A DNA stretch of 64,000 bases from Aquimixticola soesokkakensis (GTDB taxonomy: Bacteria > Pseudomonadota > Alphaproteobacteria > Rhodobacterales > Rhodobacteraceae). The DNA lies in contig NZ_FWFS01000013.1 in assembly GCF_900172375.1 (NCBI RefSeq), forward strand, positions 25,794-89,793, in the 5' to 3' direction. Shown here in pieces: positions 37,335 through 47,101 of this stretch. The translations under genes were made by a program, and so were the position numbers. The notes below the pieces were generated by a model, which did no database searches, was not told the DNA's origin, and was given only the letters and a program-made list of their open reading frames with translations. Position 1 is the stretch's first letter. Every line of letters starts with the position of its first letter.

Positions 37335-37547
37335 TTATTTTTTGCGCGCGTCCAGTTCAGAATTAAACAGGCGCAACCTGTGCTCGAGCTTTTCTTCGTT
37401 CATCACCGAGCTGAAGTTCTCGAAAACGAACGAGAGCGCTTCGCCTTCGTCCAGACCTGCGTCGCGAGCGAATGATTTCAGTCTGCGATAGCCATCTTCC
37501 GTCATGGCGACGGGAAAGCGGCGGGTCATTCGAAAACGTTTGGGCAC
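37335..37547 (-). CDS. Small ribbon-helix-helix-like protein
   Basis: A 70-residue protein. After a basic start, RRFPVAMTEDGYRRLKSFARD looks like the beta strand and first helix of an Arc/MetJ-type ribbon-helix-helix DNA-binding fold, and GLDEGEALSFVFENF like the second helix. The rest is a charged helix. The start is GTG at 37547 with GGAG at 6-base spacing. No toxin partner is adjacent. DNA binding is inferred from the pattern only. Confidence 0.6.
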   Translation of the reverse strand: MPKRFRMTRRFPVAMTEDGYRRLKSFARDAGLDEGEALSFVFENFSSVMNEEKLEHRLRLFNSELDARKK

Positions 37548-37744
37548 GGGTTACTCCAGTTCGGCTTCTGGGGACCGGTATGACCGCAGGCGGGGAAATT
37601 CTGCAAGGGTTTCAACGGCAATAAGGGCGTTTATCGTTGCAAGCCTGCCATGGCGTCCTTTGAAACCGGCGCTTTGCGGGGCTGACGCAAGGTGCTCGGG
37701 GCAGGGAAAGAGCTGCGACCTCGCGGGGATCGGGGCGCCCATTG

Positions 37745-37774
37745 AAAAGGCCCCGCCGCGGGTGTGGCGGGGCC
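37745..37774 (-). terminator. Intrinsic terminator of the acyl-CoA dehydrogenase gene
   Basis: On the minus strand a 9-bp stem GGCCCCGCC/GGCGGGGCC with an 8-base loop is followed by TTTT, 12 bases past the stop. Confidence 0.85.
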
Positions 37775-37786
37775 GAATGAGCCAGC

Positions 37787-39559
37787 TTAGAACGCGTCGG
37801 CGTCCAATGCCATGACAGGGTCTGCGCCGCTTTCGATGCGTTTGAGCAGCGTTGCAGTCATCGGCAACTGGCGCGCCATATAAAAGCGGGCGGTGGCGAG
37901 TTTGGTTTCGTAAAACGTCTTGTCTTGCGTGCCGACGGCAAGGGCCTCTTGCGCCGCTTTTGCCATTTTTGCCCACATGAGCCCAAGGGAGACGTAGCCA
38001 AACAGGTGCATGAAATCATACGATCCAGCGAGGGCTGCATCGGGGTTTTTCATGCCGTTTTGCATGAAGAACATGCCCGCCGCTTGCAGGTCTTTCGATG
38101 CCGCTTTGAGGGGGGTGACGAAATCGGCCATTTCCGCGTCGCCGTGGTCTTTGCAGAAGGTTTTGACCATCTCGAAATAGGCCATGACGTATTTGCCGCC
38201 CGATTGGGCCAGCTTGCGCCCCACCAGATCAAGCGCCTGCACGCCGTTTGCGCCTTCGTAAATCTGGGCGATGCGGGCGTCGCGCACGAATTGCGACATG
38301 CCCCATTCCTCGATGTAGCCGTGGCCCCCGTAGATTTGCTGGGCCAACACGCAGGCCTCGAACCCCTTGTCGGTCAAAAAGCCCTTGATCACCGGCGTCA
38401 TCAGCGACACCAAGCCTTCGGCGTCCGCATCTCCTGCGCGGTGGCTCGCGTCGATCAGAGACGCCCCCCACAGCAAAAAGGCGCGCGCGCCTTCGATAAA
38501 GCTTTTCTGCTCCATCAGCGAGCGGCGGATGTCGGGGTGGACAATCAGCGGATCAGCGGGGCCCGCGGGGTTCTGCGCGCCGGTAACAGCGCGCCCCTGC
38601 AAACGGTCCTTGGCGTAGATGACGGCGTTTTGATAGGCGGCTTCGGCTTGGGCGAGGCCCTGCATGCCAACGCCCAGTCGCGCTTCGTTCATCATGACGA
38701 ACATCGCGCGCATGCCTTTGTGCATCTCGCCGATCAGGAATCCCGTCGCCCCGTCGTAATTCATCACGCAGGTCGAGTTGCCGTGGATGCCCATCTTTTC
38801 TTCCAGCGCGCCAACGCTGACCGCGTTGCGCTCGCCAAGCGAGCCATCTTCGTTCACCACGAATTTCGGCACGATGAACAACGAGACGCCTTTGATCCCG
38901 TCCGGCCCGCCGGGGATTTTCGCCAGCACAAGGTGGATCACGTTTTGCGACATGTCGTGATCACCGGCGGAGATGAAGATCTTCTGACCGGTGACCTTGT
39001 AGCTGCCGTCATCTTGCGGTTCGGCTTTGGTGCGCATGAGGCCCAGATCGGTGCCGCAATGCGGCTCGGTCAGGTTCATCGTGCCGGTCCATTCACAGGA
39101 CACCATTTTGGGCAGGTAGGTTTGCTTTTGCGCCTCTGAGCCATGGGCAAGGATCGCGCTTGCCGCACCGTGGGTAAGCCCCTGATACATGGTGAAAGCC
39201 TGGTTCGCGCCGGAGAAGATTTCCCCCACGGCGGTGCCGACCAGATAGGGCATGCCTTGCCCGCCGAATTCTTCGGGCAGGTCGAGGCCGGGCCAGCCGC
39301 CCTCGCGGATCTGATCAAAGGCCTCTTTGAAGCCCTTGGGCGTGTGAACGACACCGTTTTCAAGGCGACAGCCTTCGCGATCGCCCGGCAGGTTGAGCGG
39401 GGCCACCACGTCCGAGGCCAGTGCGCCCGCCGCTTCGAGGATCGCGGCTGTGAACTCGGGCTCAAGGTCGGCGTAGCCGTCGATGCTCTGGGTGCTCACT
39501 TGCAAGACGTCATGCAGGATGAACTGTGTGTCTTTGATCGGTGCCGTATAGGTTGGCAT
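37787..39559 (-). CDS. Acyl-CoA dehydrogenase with C-terminal extension (DmdC-like length)
   Basis: A 590-residue FAD-dependent dehydrogenase, longer than the roughly 380 residues of short forms. The segment [19 protein letters not shown] binds [24 protein letters not shown] and [14 protein letters not shown] mark the catalytic region, and an extra domain occupies about 470-590. This architecture includes DmdC, the 3-methylmercaptopropionyl-CoA dehydrogenase of roseobacters, as well as general fatty acyl-CoA dehydrogenases. The flanking MerR and thiolase genes favour fatty acyl-CoA oxidation; DmdC cannot be excluded. The ATG has AGGGAGAGAAA upstream. Confidence 0.9.
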   Translation of the reverse strand: MPTYTAPIKDTQFILHDVLQVSTQSIDGYADLEPEFTAAILEAAGALASDVVAPLNLPGDREGCRLENGVVHTPKGFKEAFDQIREGGWPGLDLPEEFGGQGMPYLVGTAVGEIFSGANQAFTMYQGLTHGAASAILAHGSEAQKQTYLPKMVSCEWTGTMNLTEPHCGTDLGLMRTKAEPQDDGSYKVTGQKIFISAGDHDMSQNVIHLVLAKIPGGPDGIKGVSLFIVPKFVVNEDGSLGERNAVSVGALEEKMGIHGNSTCVMNYDGATGFLIGEMHKGMRAMFVMMNEARLGVGMQGLAQAEAAYQNAVIYAKDRLQGRAVTGAQNPAGPADPLIVHPDIRRSLMEQKSFIEGARAFLLWGASLIDASHRAGDADAEGLVSLMTPVIKGFLTDKGFEACVLAQQIYGGHGYIEEWGMSQFVRDARIAQIYEGANGVQALDLVGRKLAQSGGKYVMAYFEMVKTFCKDHGDAEMADFVTPLKAASKDLQAAGMFFMQNGMKNPDAALAGSYDFMHLFGYVSLGLMWAKMAKAAQEALAVGTQDKTFYETKLATARFYMARQLPMTATLLKRIESGADPVMALDADAF

Positions 39560-39608
39560 GGCTTTCTCTCCCTAAAAATTCTCCACGAAAGCCGGTGCCC
39601 GAGCGAAC

Positions 39609-40007
39609 TCAGGCGGCCTGCGAGGTCTTGAGTGTGGCAAGGCGTTGGGCGCCTGCCGCCAATTGGTCGCGCAACTCGTCCATCGCACGGGCCAGCTCGT
39701 CGCGCTGGGCCTGCATCTGGTCGAGACGCGTCCGGCCAAGTTCGAGCGACTTTTCAATTTGCGCCACGCCTTGGTCGGCCTTCAGATCGTACAGATCGAG
39801 CAGCTGGCGAATGTCCTCGAGCGAAAAGCCAAAGCGTTTGCCACGCAGGATCAGGGTCAGCCGTGCGCGATCGCGCTTGGTGAACAGACGTTTCTGGCCT
39901 TCGCGGATCGGGAACAGCAATTCCTTGGCCTCGTAAAACCGGAGCGTCCGGGGGGTTACATCGTAGGTTTCGCACATGGTGCGAATGGTCATCAGGTCGT
40001 CAGTCAT
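39609..40007 (-). CDS. MerR-family regulator, LiuR-like (second of a pair)
   Basis: A 132-residue MerR regulator. The winged HTH is at the N-terminus (TIRTMCETYDVTPRTLRFYEAK), followed by LILRGKRFGFSLEDIRQLLDLYD and a coiled-coil dimer helix. This recalls LiuR-type regulators of branched-chain and fatty acyl-CoA catabolism. It lacks the cysteines of metal-sensing MerR. The ATG at 40007 has GGAG upstream, and it ends 49 bp before the acyl-CoA dehydrogenase start, so the two likely share a transcript. Confidence 0.88.
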   Translation of the reverse strand: MTDDLMTIRTMCETYDVTPRTLRFYEAKELLFPIREGQKRLFTKRDRARLTLILRGKRFGFSLEDIRQLLDLYDLKADQGVAQIEKSLELGRTRLDQMQAQRDELARAMDELRDQLAAGAQRLATLKTSQAA

Positions 40008-40418
40008 ATCATCACTCCGCTGCCGGCAGACGCGGGGAGGCGTGGCCGGATTGAACTTTGCTGACCTTGGGGAAAGCCCGCAGTCTGTGAAGGCGCAAGT
40101 GATGCTTTGAAGACCATCGTACAAGTAACGTTGGCGGGAGTGTAAATGTAACGTGGCGTCAGAAGGCAAATGGCGAAATCTTTGCAAACTTCCCATAGGT
40201 AACGCGCAATTTTTTGAATGTGTGGTCGGGGGCTTTTTTGCCAAGAACCCTGTTGGCCATGCGCCTAAAACCGGCCCCGAAGCGCTTTGAGCGGCGATTC
40301 GAGGCCGGTTTGCAGGGCAGTGTCGCAATCGGGGGATGATCCAAAAGCCGCCACCCAGCGCGGTCCGGGCGCGGCGCCATCGGGTCGCGCCGCGGGTTTT
40401 GCGCTTTTGACGTTGCGT
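40008..40418. other. Intergenic region between two MerR genes
   Basis: About 410 bp with no convincing gene. Three GTAACG words at 40125, 40148 and 40199 are possible regulator contact sites, but no clear palindrome joins them. It should contain the promoter of the downstream MerR-acyl-CoA dehydrogenase genes. Confidence 0.45.
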
Positions 40419-40784
40419 CTAGATCTGCGCGGCGCTTTCGTCGCGCAGGCGGGTGAGGTCGGCGATGGTCTCGTCCAGCTCGTCGCGCTGCTTGTGCAGG
40501 GCCTCAAGTTGACGAGTCGCATATTGCACCCAGGTCTGCATTTGGGCCGTCGTGCCCTGTTGTTCGTAGATTTCGAGCCACTGGCGGATTTCTTCGAGGG
40601 GAAAACCAAACCGCCGTCCGCGCAGGATCAGCGTCATGCGGGCAATTTCGCGGTGGGTATAAAAGCGGGTGCGGCCCTCTTTTTCAGGGGTCAGCAGCTC
40701 GATGTACTCGTAATAGCGCAGCGTGCGCGGGGTCACATCGAAGTGGGTGCACATTTCTTTGAATGTCAGGCGCTCGTCGCTCAT
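40419..40784 (-). CDS. MerR-family regulator, LiuR-like (first of a pair)
   Basis: A 121-residue MerR regulator closely related in layout to its neighbour: HTH TFKEMCTHFDVTPRTLRYYEY, then LILRGRRFGFPLEEIRQWLEIYE and a coiled coil. The two appear to be paralogues from a duplication. The start is the ATG at 40784; the GTG at 40796 forms part of the GGAGG ribosome-binding site. It is divergent from the thioesterase pair, which it might control. Confidence 0.86.
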   Translation of the reverse strand: MSDERLTFKEMCTHFDVTPRTLRYYEYIELLTPEKEGRTRFYTHREIARMTLILRGRRFGFPLEEIRQWLEIYEQQGTTAQMQTWVQYATRQLEALHKQRDELDETIADLTRLRDESAAQI

Positions 40785-41031
40785 CCGGTCCTCCACGGGA
40801 TGCGCGCCGCGCGGACGACGGGCATCGGATTTGCGTCCATCTTAGGGGCGCAAGCCGGGCGTAATCAAGGGGCTGGCGGCGGCCCCGGCAAACTGCCGCT
40901 GCGTTTCTTGCGCACCCCGGTGCCGGCGGGCTTGCGCCGCGCTCTCTTGCGCCTTGCTGTGCGCGGGCTAAAACAGACGCAGCACCGGATCGGCTGACGC
41001 AACCGGTAATATAATGAAAAAAGGTCGAACC

Positions 41032-41595
41032 ATGCCCCGAAAGCTGCCCCCAAAGCCGCCACATGAGCCAACCGATGACGCGCCTCACGCGGGCGGTGCC
41101 TTGCCGCGCGACGGGCAGGCAGGGCAGGCCGGGCAGGCAGGGCAGGCAGGGCACCATGTCGCGTTCGCGCAGCAATTCGTGCAGGCTTTGCCCCATTGTG
41201 TCGCACTCGGGATTACGCTTGAGGGGGTTGGTGACGGGAAGGCCGTTCTGGCGATGCCGTATCAGGAGGCGCTGATCGGCGATCCTGAAACCGGCGTCAT
41301 CCACGGGGGGGCCGTGTCGGTTTTGATGGATACCTGTTCGGGGGCGGCGGTGATGAGCCATCCGCGCGCGGGCATTTCCACCGCCACGCTGGATCTGCGG
41401 ATCGACTACATGCGTCCGGCGGTGCCGGGCAAAACAATCACCGCGCAGGCCGAATGCTATCATGTCACCCGCACGGTGGCCTTTGTGCGCGCCACCGCCA
41501 ACGACGGCACCTCCGAGACACCTGTGGCGTCGGCGACAGGGGCCTTTACGGTGGGCCGTGCGCCGACAGCGCACAAGACCGGAGACACCGCATGA
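41032..41595 (+). CDS. PaaI-family hotdog thioesterase with Gln-Ala-Gly repeat
   Basis: A 187-residue protein. Residues about 1-45 are a disordered-looking extension with four QAG units; the hotdog domain follows. GVIHGGAVSVLMDTCSGAAV and TLDLRIDYMRPA are the PaaI-type active-site helix and strand. It would hydrolyse acyl-CoA thioesters. The ATG at 41032 has AAAAAGG at suitable spacing; an ATG at 41014 is in frame. Its stop overlaps the next gene start (ATGA), so the two are coupled. Confidence 0.88.
   Translation: MPRKLPPKPPHEPTDDAPHAGGALPRDGQAGQAGQAGQAGHHVAFAQQFVQALPHCVALGITLEGVGDGKAVLAMPYQEALIGDPETGVIHGGAVSVLMDTCSGAAVMSHPRAGISTATLDLRIDYMRPAVPGKTITAQAECYHVTRTVAFVRATANDGTSETPVASATGAFTVGRAPTAHKTGDTA
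41113..41148 (+). repeat. 9-bp in-frame tandem repeat coding Gly-Gln-Ala
   Basis: Four 9-bp units of GGGCAGGCA (the second ends in C) within the N-terminal extension of the thioesterase. Confidence 0.9.
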
Positions 41596-42095
41596 CCCGC
41601 CAGCCGCCCGAACCCGTGCAAGTGATCAAATCGCGCCGCGATGCGGCCCTTGCGGCGCTGCTCGGTCGCGTGCCCTACATCAATTTCATGGGTGTGCAGT
41701 TTGATCGGCGCGGCGATGAATTGACGGCCATTCTGCCCTTCAAGGAAAGCCTGATTGGCAATCCCGCGCTTCCGGCGCTGCATGGCGGGGCCACGGCTGC
41801 CTTTCTTGAAATCACGGCGATCATCGAATTGGGCTGGGCGGCAGTCTGGCCCCAGATCGAGGGCGGCACGCCCCCCGATGCGGTGCCGCTGAACCTGCCC
41901 AAAACCATCGACATCACCGTGGACTACCTGCGCACGGGGCTGCCGCGAGACGCCTATGCGCGGGCCTTTGTGACCCGCTCGGGACGGCGCTATGCCTCGG
42001 TGCGGATGGAGGCGTGGCAGGACAATCGCGCGCGCCCCTTTGCGCAGGCAACGGGGCATTTCCTGATGCCCGACCAGTCACGCACGCAGGGTTGA
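41592..42095 (+). CDS. PaaI-family hotdog thioesterase, second of an overlapping pair
   Basis: A 167-residue hotdog protein. LPALHGGATAAFLEITAII and TIDITVDYLRTG are the active-site helix and strand; the HGG motif is kept. It overlaps the previous thioesterase by 4 bases, so the two may form a hetero-oligomer or act on related acyl-CoAs. A MATE transporter gene starts 4 bases after its stop and may share the transcript. Confidence 0.87.
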   Translation: MTRQPPEPVQVIKSRRDAALAALLGRVPYINFMGVQFDRRGDELTAILPFKESLIGNPALPALHGGATAAFLEITAIIELGWAAVWPQIEGGTPPDAVPLNLPKTIDITVDYLRTGLPRDAYARAFVTRSGRRYASVRMEAWQDNRARPFAQATGHFLMPDQSRTQG

Positions 42096-42098
42096 GCC

Positions 42099-43415
42099 AT
42101 GACAACGCCCCCGATCCGGCTGAGCCATGCGCGGGTTCTCAAAATCGCGCTGCCGATCGTGCTGGCCAATGCGACCGTGCCTATTCTGGGCGCGGTGGAC
42201 ACGGGGGTGGTCGGCCAGCTGGGCCTTGCGACACCCATCGGGGCCGTGGGCGTCGGCGCAACGGTCCTGGCCTCGATCTACTGGATTTTCGGCTTTTTGC
42301 GCATGGGGACCACGGGGTTGGTGTCGCAGGCGCAGGGTGCGCGCGATGCGGGCGAAGTGTCGGCGCTGCTCACGCGCGCGGTGATGATCGCTGCCCTCGC
42401 GGGGCTGGTGCTGATTGCCTTTCAAGGGCCGATCATGGCGGCAGCTTTCGCGCTCGCACCCGCATCCGAGGCGGTTGAAACCCTTGCGCGCGACTATATC
42501 GGCGTGCGGGTTTGGTCCGCCCCGGCGGCGATCGCGGTCTACGGGCTGACGGGCTGGTTGATTGCACTGGAACGCACGCGCGCGGTGCTGATCTTGCAAC
42601 TGGTCATGAACGGCGTGAACATCCTGCTCGACCTGTGGTTCGTGCTTGGTCTTGGCTGGGGTGTCAGCGGCGTGGCGGGGGCCACCGTCATGTCCGAGGT
42701 CATGGGCGCCGCTCTGGGCCTGTGGCTGTGCCGCGATGCTTTTGCGCGGGGCGCATGGCGCGACTGGCCCCGCGTCTTTGAGCGCGCGCGCGTGATCCGC
42801 ATGGCGCTGGTGAACACCGATATCCTGATCCGCTCGCTGTTTCTGCTCGCGATCATGGTCAGCTTTACTTTCTTTTCCTCCGGCTTTGGCGATGTGCCGC
42901 TGGCGGCGAACCAGATCCTGATGCAGTTTCTGTCGATCACCGCCTTTGCGCTGGACGGCTTTGCCTTTGCGGCCGAGGCCATCGTGGGGCAGGCGCTGGG
43001 CGCGCGGGATCGGGGCACCTTGCGGCGCGGCGCGCTTTTGGCAAGCTTTTGGGGGCTGATCGGCGCGCTGCTGCTCACGCTGGCCTTTGGCCTGTTTGGC
43101 GGGCGGATCATCGACCTGATGACCACCGCGCCGCAGGTGCGCGAGGAGGCACGCGCCTTCCTGCCGTGGATGATCGCAACCCCGCTTGTCGGGCTGGCGA
43201 GCTGGATGTTCGACGGGATTTTCATCGGGGCCACCCGCTCGCGCGATATGCGCAATATGGCGGCGCTGTCGGCGGCGATCTATTTCGCCGCCGCCTATGC
43301 CTTGATGGGGGTGTTTGGCAATCACGGGCTGTGGATGGCCCTGCTTGTCAGCTACGTTGCGCGCGCTGTGACCCTCGCGGCGCGCTACCCTGCGTTGGAG
43401 CGCGCCGCGGTGTAA
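42099..43415 (+). CDS. MATE-family efflux transporter (DinF-like)
   Basis: A 438-residue protein with about twelve membrane segments in two homologous halves. The start LSHARVLKIALPIVLANAT and the paired GAVDTGVVGQLG motif are typical of the DinF branch of MATE exporters, which expel cationic compounds in exchange for H+ or Na+. The actual substrate is not shown. It follows the thioesterase pair with a 3-base gap and is convergent to pyrD. Confidence 0.92.
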   Translation: MTTPPIRLSHARVLKIALPIVLANATVPILGAVDTGVVGQLGLATPIGAVGVGATVLASIYWIFGFLRMGTTGLVSQAQGARDAGEVSALLTRAVMIAALAGLVLIAFQGPIMAAAFALAPASEAVETLARDYIGVRVWSAPAAIAVYGLTGWLIALERTRAVLILQLVMNGVNILLDLWFVLGLGWGVSGVAGATVMSEVMGAALGLWLCRDAFARGAWRDWPRVFERARVIRMALVNTDILIRSLFLLAIMVSFTFFSSGFGDVPLAANQILMQFLSITAFALDGFAFAAEAIVGQALGARDRGTLRRGALLASFWGLIGALLLTLAFGLFGGRIIDLMTTAPQVREEARAFLPWMIATPLVGLASWMFDGIFIGATRSRDMRNMAALSAAIYFAAAYALMGVFGNHGLWMALLVSYVARAVTLAARYPALERAAV

Positions 43416-43426
43416 CGCCCGCCGCC

Positions 43427-44500
43427 TTACAGCCAGTCGCCGCGTTTGGAGCCGACCGCATCGGCCACAGAGGTAAACCCGTCGTCTTCCAGCAATTTGT
43501 CCAACCCGCGCGCGATCTGCGGGGCGAGCGACAGCCCGTGATACACCATCGCGGAATAGAGTTGCACGGCAGAGGCCCCGGCACAGATTTTGGTGTAGGC
43601 CTCTTGGGCGGTGGCAATGCCGCCCACACCGATGAGGGGGATTTTCCCGTCGAGCTGTTGGGACAGCTGCGCCAGAACGCGGGTCGATTTTTCAAACAAG
43701 GGCGCGCCGGACAGCCCGCCCGCCTCGTCCTTGTGGGGCGAGTTCAGCCCCTCGCGCGAGAGGGTGGTGTTGGTGGCGATGACCGCGTCCAGACCGGCGG
43801 CCACGGCGACCTCGGCGATTTGCGCAATCTCTGACGTGCTCAGGTCCGGCGCGATTTTCAGGAAAACGGGCACGTGATGATCCAGGCCCGCGCGCGCGTC
43901 CATCACGCCGGCCAAAAGCGCTTGCAAGGCCTCGGCACCTTGAAGGTCGCGCAGCTTTTCGGTGTTGGGCGAGGACACGTTGACGGTGGCAAAATCGACG
44001 CCATTGCCACAGGTGCGCAGCACAGAGGCGAAATCGGCGGCGCGATCCGCGCTGTCTTTATTGGCACCCAAGTTCAACCCCACAGGGATATGGGGCGCGG
44101 GCAGCGCCGGGCGCGCGCGGTTCAGCCGCGCGCCGATGACCTCGGCCCCGTCGTTGTTGAACCCGAAGCGGTTGATCACCGCGCGGTCCTCGCTCAGGCG
44201 AAAGAGACGCGGGCGGGCATTGCCACTCTGCGGGCGCGGCGTGGCGGCGCCGACTTCGACGAACCCGAAGCCCGCGCGCACCAGTTGCGCTACCGCCTCG
44301 GCATTCTTGTCAAAGCCCGCGGCCAGCCCCACAGGGTTGGGAAAGGTCAGCCCCGCCAAAGTGGTGGTCAGCCGCGGCGATGTCACCGGACCGGGCAAAG
44401 GCGCAAGCCCTGCGCGCAGGCCGGTCAGTGCAAGGCGGTGGCTGTGTTCAGGATTGAGGCAGCGCAGCACTTTCATGCCGATTTGTTCAACAAGGCTCAT
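43427..44500 (-). CDS. pyrD: Dihydroorotate dehydrogenase (quinone), class 2
   Basis: A 357-residue flavoprotein that oxidises dihydroorotate to orotate with membrane quinone in pyrimidine synthesis. The N-terminal helix ([21 protein letters not shown]) is the membrane-attachment region of class 2. [13 protein letters not shown] binds FMN and the catalytic serine is in [14 protein letters not shown]. The ATG at 44500 gives this standard N-terminus. The DUF952 gene is 16 bp upstream, so they share a transcript. Confidence 0.96.
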   Translation of the reverse strand: MSLVEQIGMKVLRCLNPEHSHRLALTGLRAGLAPLPGPVTSPRLTTTLAGLTFPNPVGLAAGFDKNAEAVAQLVRAGFGFVEVGAATPRPQSGNARPRLFRLSEDRAVINRFGFNNDGAEVIGARLNRARPALPAPHIPVGLNLGANKDSADRAADFASVLRTCGNGVDFATVNVSSPNTEKLRDLQGAEALQALLAGVMDARAGLDHHVPVFLKIAPDLSTSEIAQIAEVAVAAGLDAVIATNTTLSREGLNSPHKDEAGGLSGAPLFEKSTRVLAQLSQQLDGKIPLIGVGGIATAQEAYTKICAGASAVQLYSAMVYHGLSLAPQIARGLDKLLEDDGFTSVADAVGSKRGDWL

Positions 44501-44516
44501 GGGCAAAATCCTGTTC

Positions 44517-44849
44517 TTACAGTGTGATTTCGTGAGTGCCATCTGCCAAAAGCGGCATCTCGCGCACCCAGGTGACATCCGCCATGGTCAGCGCACGATA
44601 GAGATGCGGGAATAGCGCCCCGCCCCGCGAGGGTTCCCATTTCAGGGCCGCGCCCAGGGCGTCGGTGTCAATCCCGAGCAGCATCAGCCCGTCTTCGCCT
44701 GCAAACCATTTGGCGGCGGTTTGCGCGACCTGATCGGGAAGGGACATGTGGATATAGCCATCGGCCAGATCCACGGGCGCGCCCATGGTCGTGCCCGTGG
44801 CCTCGAAAGCCTGCCATTCGGCGGCGCGGAAAATTTTGAGTGCAATCAT
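44517..44849 (-). CDS. DUF952-domain protein
   Basis: A 110-residue protein matching the small DUF952 family: [15 protein letters not shown] at the start, [12 protein letters not shown] in the middle, and FPHLYRAL near the end. Function is unknown; the fold resembles glutathione-related or ADP-ribosyl-like small domains in some reports I cannot verify. It precedes pyrD on the same strand. Confidence 0.88.
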   Translation of the reverse strand: MIALKIFRAAEWQAFEATGTTMGAPVDLADGYIHMSLPDQVAQTAAKWFAGEDGLMLLGIDTDALGAALKWEPSRGGALFPHLYRALTMADVTWVREMPLLADGTHEITL

Positions 44850-45003
44850 GGGGCGTGTGATGCCCGTTGCCCGTTATTTGGTCAAGCGGCTCGCGTCATA
44901 TGGGCGTTACCTTGGGGCAATAGCACAAGGTCCAAGCTCGGCTTTGACTTGATGGTCAATTTTGGTCCAGCATTGCGTCATTCATCAACAAGGGGGGCAG
45001 CCC

Positions 45004-46563
45004 ATGCTCAATCGTATTCTCACTTCCACGGCTGTTCTGGCGCTCAGCGCAGGCGCTGCGGCGGCAGATTATTCGCTGACCATTTTCCACACCAACGATT
45101 TCCACGCCCGTTTCGAACCGGTCTCGGCCTATGATTCGACCTGTTCAGCCGAAGACAACACCGCAGGCGACTGCTTTGGCGGCACGGCGCGCCTTGTGAC
45201 CGCGCTTGAGGCGGCGCGCGCCCAAACCGATAATTCGATCCTTGTGGATGGCGGCGACCAGTTCCAGGGCACGCTGTTTTACACCTATTACAAAGGCAAA
45301 ATGGCTGCCGAGTTCATGAACAAGCTTGGCTATGACGCGATGACCGTGGGCAACCACGAATTCGACGATGGCCCCGAAGTGCTCGCCGGTTTCATGGAGG
45401 CCGTCGATTTCCCCGTTCTGATGTCCAACGCCGATGTGTCGGGCGAGCCGCAATTGGCGGGTAAACTGGCGAAATCCACCGTCATTGAAAAGAACGGCGA
45501 AAAAATCGGCCTGATCGGTTTGACACCGCAAGACACCGACGAGCTGTCCTCGCCGGGCAAGAACGTGATCTTCACCGACCCCTCCCAAGCGGTTCAGGGC
45601 GAAGTTGACAAGCTGAGCGAAGAGGGCGTGAACAAGATCATCGTCCTGTCGCACTCGGGCTACGGCGTGGATCAGGAAGTTGCGGCCAACACCACCGGCG
45701 TCGATGTGATCGTCGGCGGCCACACCAACACCCTGCTGGGCGACATGGAGGGGGCCGAGGGCGCCTATCCGACGATGGTGAACGACACCGCGATTGTGTC
45801 CGCCTATGCCTATGGTAAATTCCTGGGCGAATTGAACGTTGTGTTCGACGACGCGGGCAATATCACCTCGGCCACCGGCGCGCCGCTGATCATGGATGCG
45901 GCCGTGACCGAGGATGAGGCCACCGTGGCCCGCATCACCGAACTGGCCCAGCCGCTGGAAGAAATCCGCTCCAAAGTCGTGGCCGAAACCACCGATATGA
46001 TCGACGGCTCGCGCGAGGTTTGCCGCGCGATGGAATGCCCGATGGGCGATTTGGTTGCGGATGCCATGCTGGACCGCGTGGCGGATCAGGGCGTGGTGGC
46101 TGCCATCACCAATGGCGGCGGGCTGCGCGCGTCGATTGACGCAGGCGAAGTCACGATGGGCGAAGTGCTGACGGTGTTGCCGTTCCAGAACACGCTGGCC
46201 ACCTTCGAAGTGGACGGGGCGGCGGTGAAGGCCGCGCTTGAAAACGGCGTAAGCCAAGTTGAAGAGGGCGGCGGCCGTTTCCCCCAAGTTGCGGGCATGA
46301 CCTTTACCGTCGATCTGACGAAACCCGCAGGCGAGCGGATTTCTGATGTGATGATCGCGGGGGAAGCGCTTGATGAAGCCACATCCTATCTGCTGGTGTC
46401 CAACAACTACGTGCGCAACGGCGGTGACGGCTATTCGATGTTTGTCGATGCCGACAACGTCTATGATTTCGGCCCCGATCTGGCCGATGTGCTGGGCGAC
46501 TACATGATCGCCAATGGTCCGGTTGCACCCTACACCGATGGCCGTATCACCATCGTCAAATAA
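45004..46563 (+). CDS. Periplasmic 5'-nucleotidase / UshA-type metallophosphoesterase
   Basis: A 519-residue secreted protein with a signal peptide (residues 1-21, ending AAAA/DYS). The dimetal site includes IFHTNDFHARFEP, GNHEFDDGPEV and VGGHTNTLL. The C-terminal nucleotide-binding domain has AITNGGGLRASID and NNYVRNGGDGYSMF. It should hydrolyse nucleotides or UDP-sugars in the periplasm, feeding nucleoside salvage. AAGGGGGG precedes the start ATG. It is monocistronic with its own terminator. Confidence 0.94.
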   Translation: MLNRILTSTAVLALSAGAAAADYSLTIFHTNDFHARFEPVSAYDSTCSAEDNTAGDCFGGTARLVTALEAARAQTDNSILVDGGDQFQGTLFYTYYKGKMAAEFMNKLGYDAMTVGNHEFDDGPEVLAGFMEAVDFPVLMSNADVSGEPQLAGKLAKSTVIEKNGEKIGLIGLTPQDTDELSSPGKNVIFTDPSQAVQGEVDKLSEEGVNKIIVLSHSGYGVDQEVAANTTGVDVIVGGHTNTLLGDMEGAEGAYPTMVNDTAIVSAYAYGKFLGELNVVFDDAGNITSATGAPLIMDAAVTEDEATVARITELAQPLEEIRSKVVAETTDMIDGSREVCRAMECPMGDLVADAMLDRVADQGVVAAITNGGGLRASIDAGEVTMGEVLTVLPFQNTLATFEVDGAAVKAALENGVSQVEEGGGRFPQVAGMTFTVDLTKPAGERISDVMIAGEALDEATSYLLVSNNYVRNGGDGYSMFVDADNVYDFGPDLADVLGDYMIANGPVAPYTDGRITIVK

Positions 46564-46587
46564 GCGATCCGGCTTTTGCCAGAAACG

Positions 46588-46615
46588 AGGGGCGTGCCGC
46601 AAGGCGCGCCCTTTT
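46588..46615 (+). terminator. Intrinsic terminator of the nucleotidase gene
   Basis: A stem GGGCGTGCC/GGCGCGCCC (one G-T pair) with loop GCAA and four T residues, about 25 bases past the stop. Confidence 0.75.
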
Positions 46616-46681
46616 GGTGTCGTTGACCCCGCGCGGGGTTGGGGTAGGGTCGGGGTTCACCGCTGCGAAAGAGACTGCGTC

Positions 46682-47101
46682 ATGACTGCACCCGATTTGA
46701 GCCAACTCTACACGCAAACAGCCGCTCAGGCGCATTTGGGGATCAGGCTGGTCGCATGGGAGACGGATTTCGCGCGCTTCGAACTGGCCCTTGAGGCGCA
46801 TCACCTCAATCGTCAGGGGCTGCCCTTTGGTGGCATCCATGCCTCGCTCCTCGATGTGGCGATGGGCTATGCGGGCTGTTTCACCGGCACCATCGACCGC
46901 CCGCAACATGCGCTGACCCTGAATATGAACGTCAGCTTTATCGGGAGGCCGCAGGGGCAGCTTTTGATCGCGGAGGGGCGGCGTGTGGGCGGTGGCAAAA
47001 ACGTGTTCTTTGCCCAGGCCGAGGTAAAGGATGCACAGGGCGCGCTTTTGGCGACGGCGACCGGCACCTTTCGCTATTCGCACCGGGCAGGTGCGAGCTG
47101 A
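46682..47101 (+). CDS. PaaI-family hotdog thioesterase
   Basis: A 139-residue single hotdog domain. LPFGGIHASLLDVAMGYAGC is the active-site helix, and ALTLNMNVSFIGRP the core strand. It is the third PaaI-type thioesterase in 6 kb but is not fused to or coupled with the other two. Its acyl-CoA substrate is unknown. The ATG at 46682 has GAAAGAGA upstream. Confidence 0.88.
   Translation: MTAPDLSQLYTQTAAQAHLGIRLVAWETDFARFELALEAHHLNRQGLPFGGIHASLLDVAMGYAGCFTGTIDRPQHALTLNMNVSFIGRPQGQLLIAEGRRVGGGKNVFFAQAEVKDAQGALLATATGTFRYSHRAGAS

Noticed and set aside
45145..46602. A 485-codon open frame opposite the nucleotidase gene
   Set aside because: Shadow of a well-supported secreted nucleotidase; composition is His/Gly/Arg-rich as in the other shadows.
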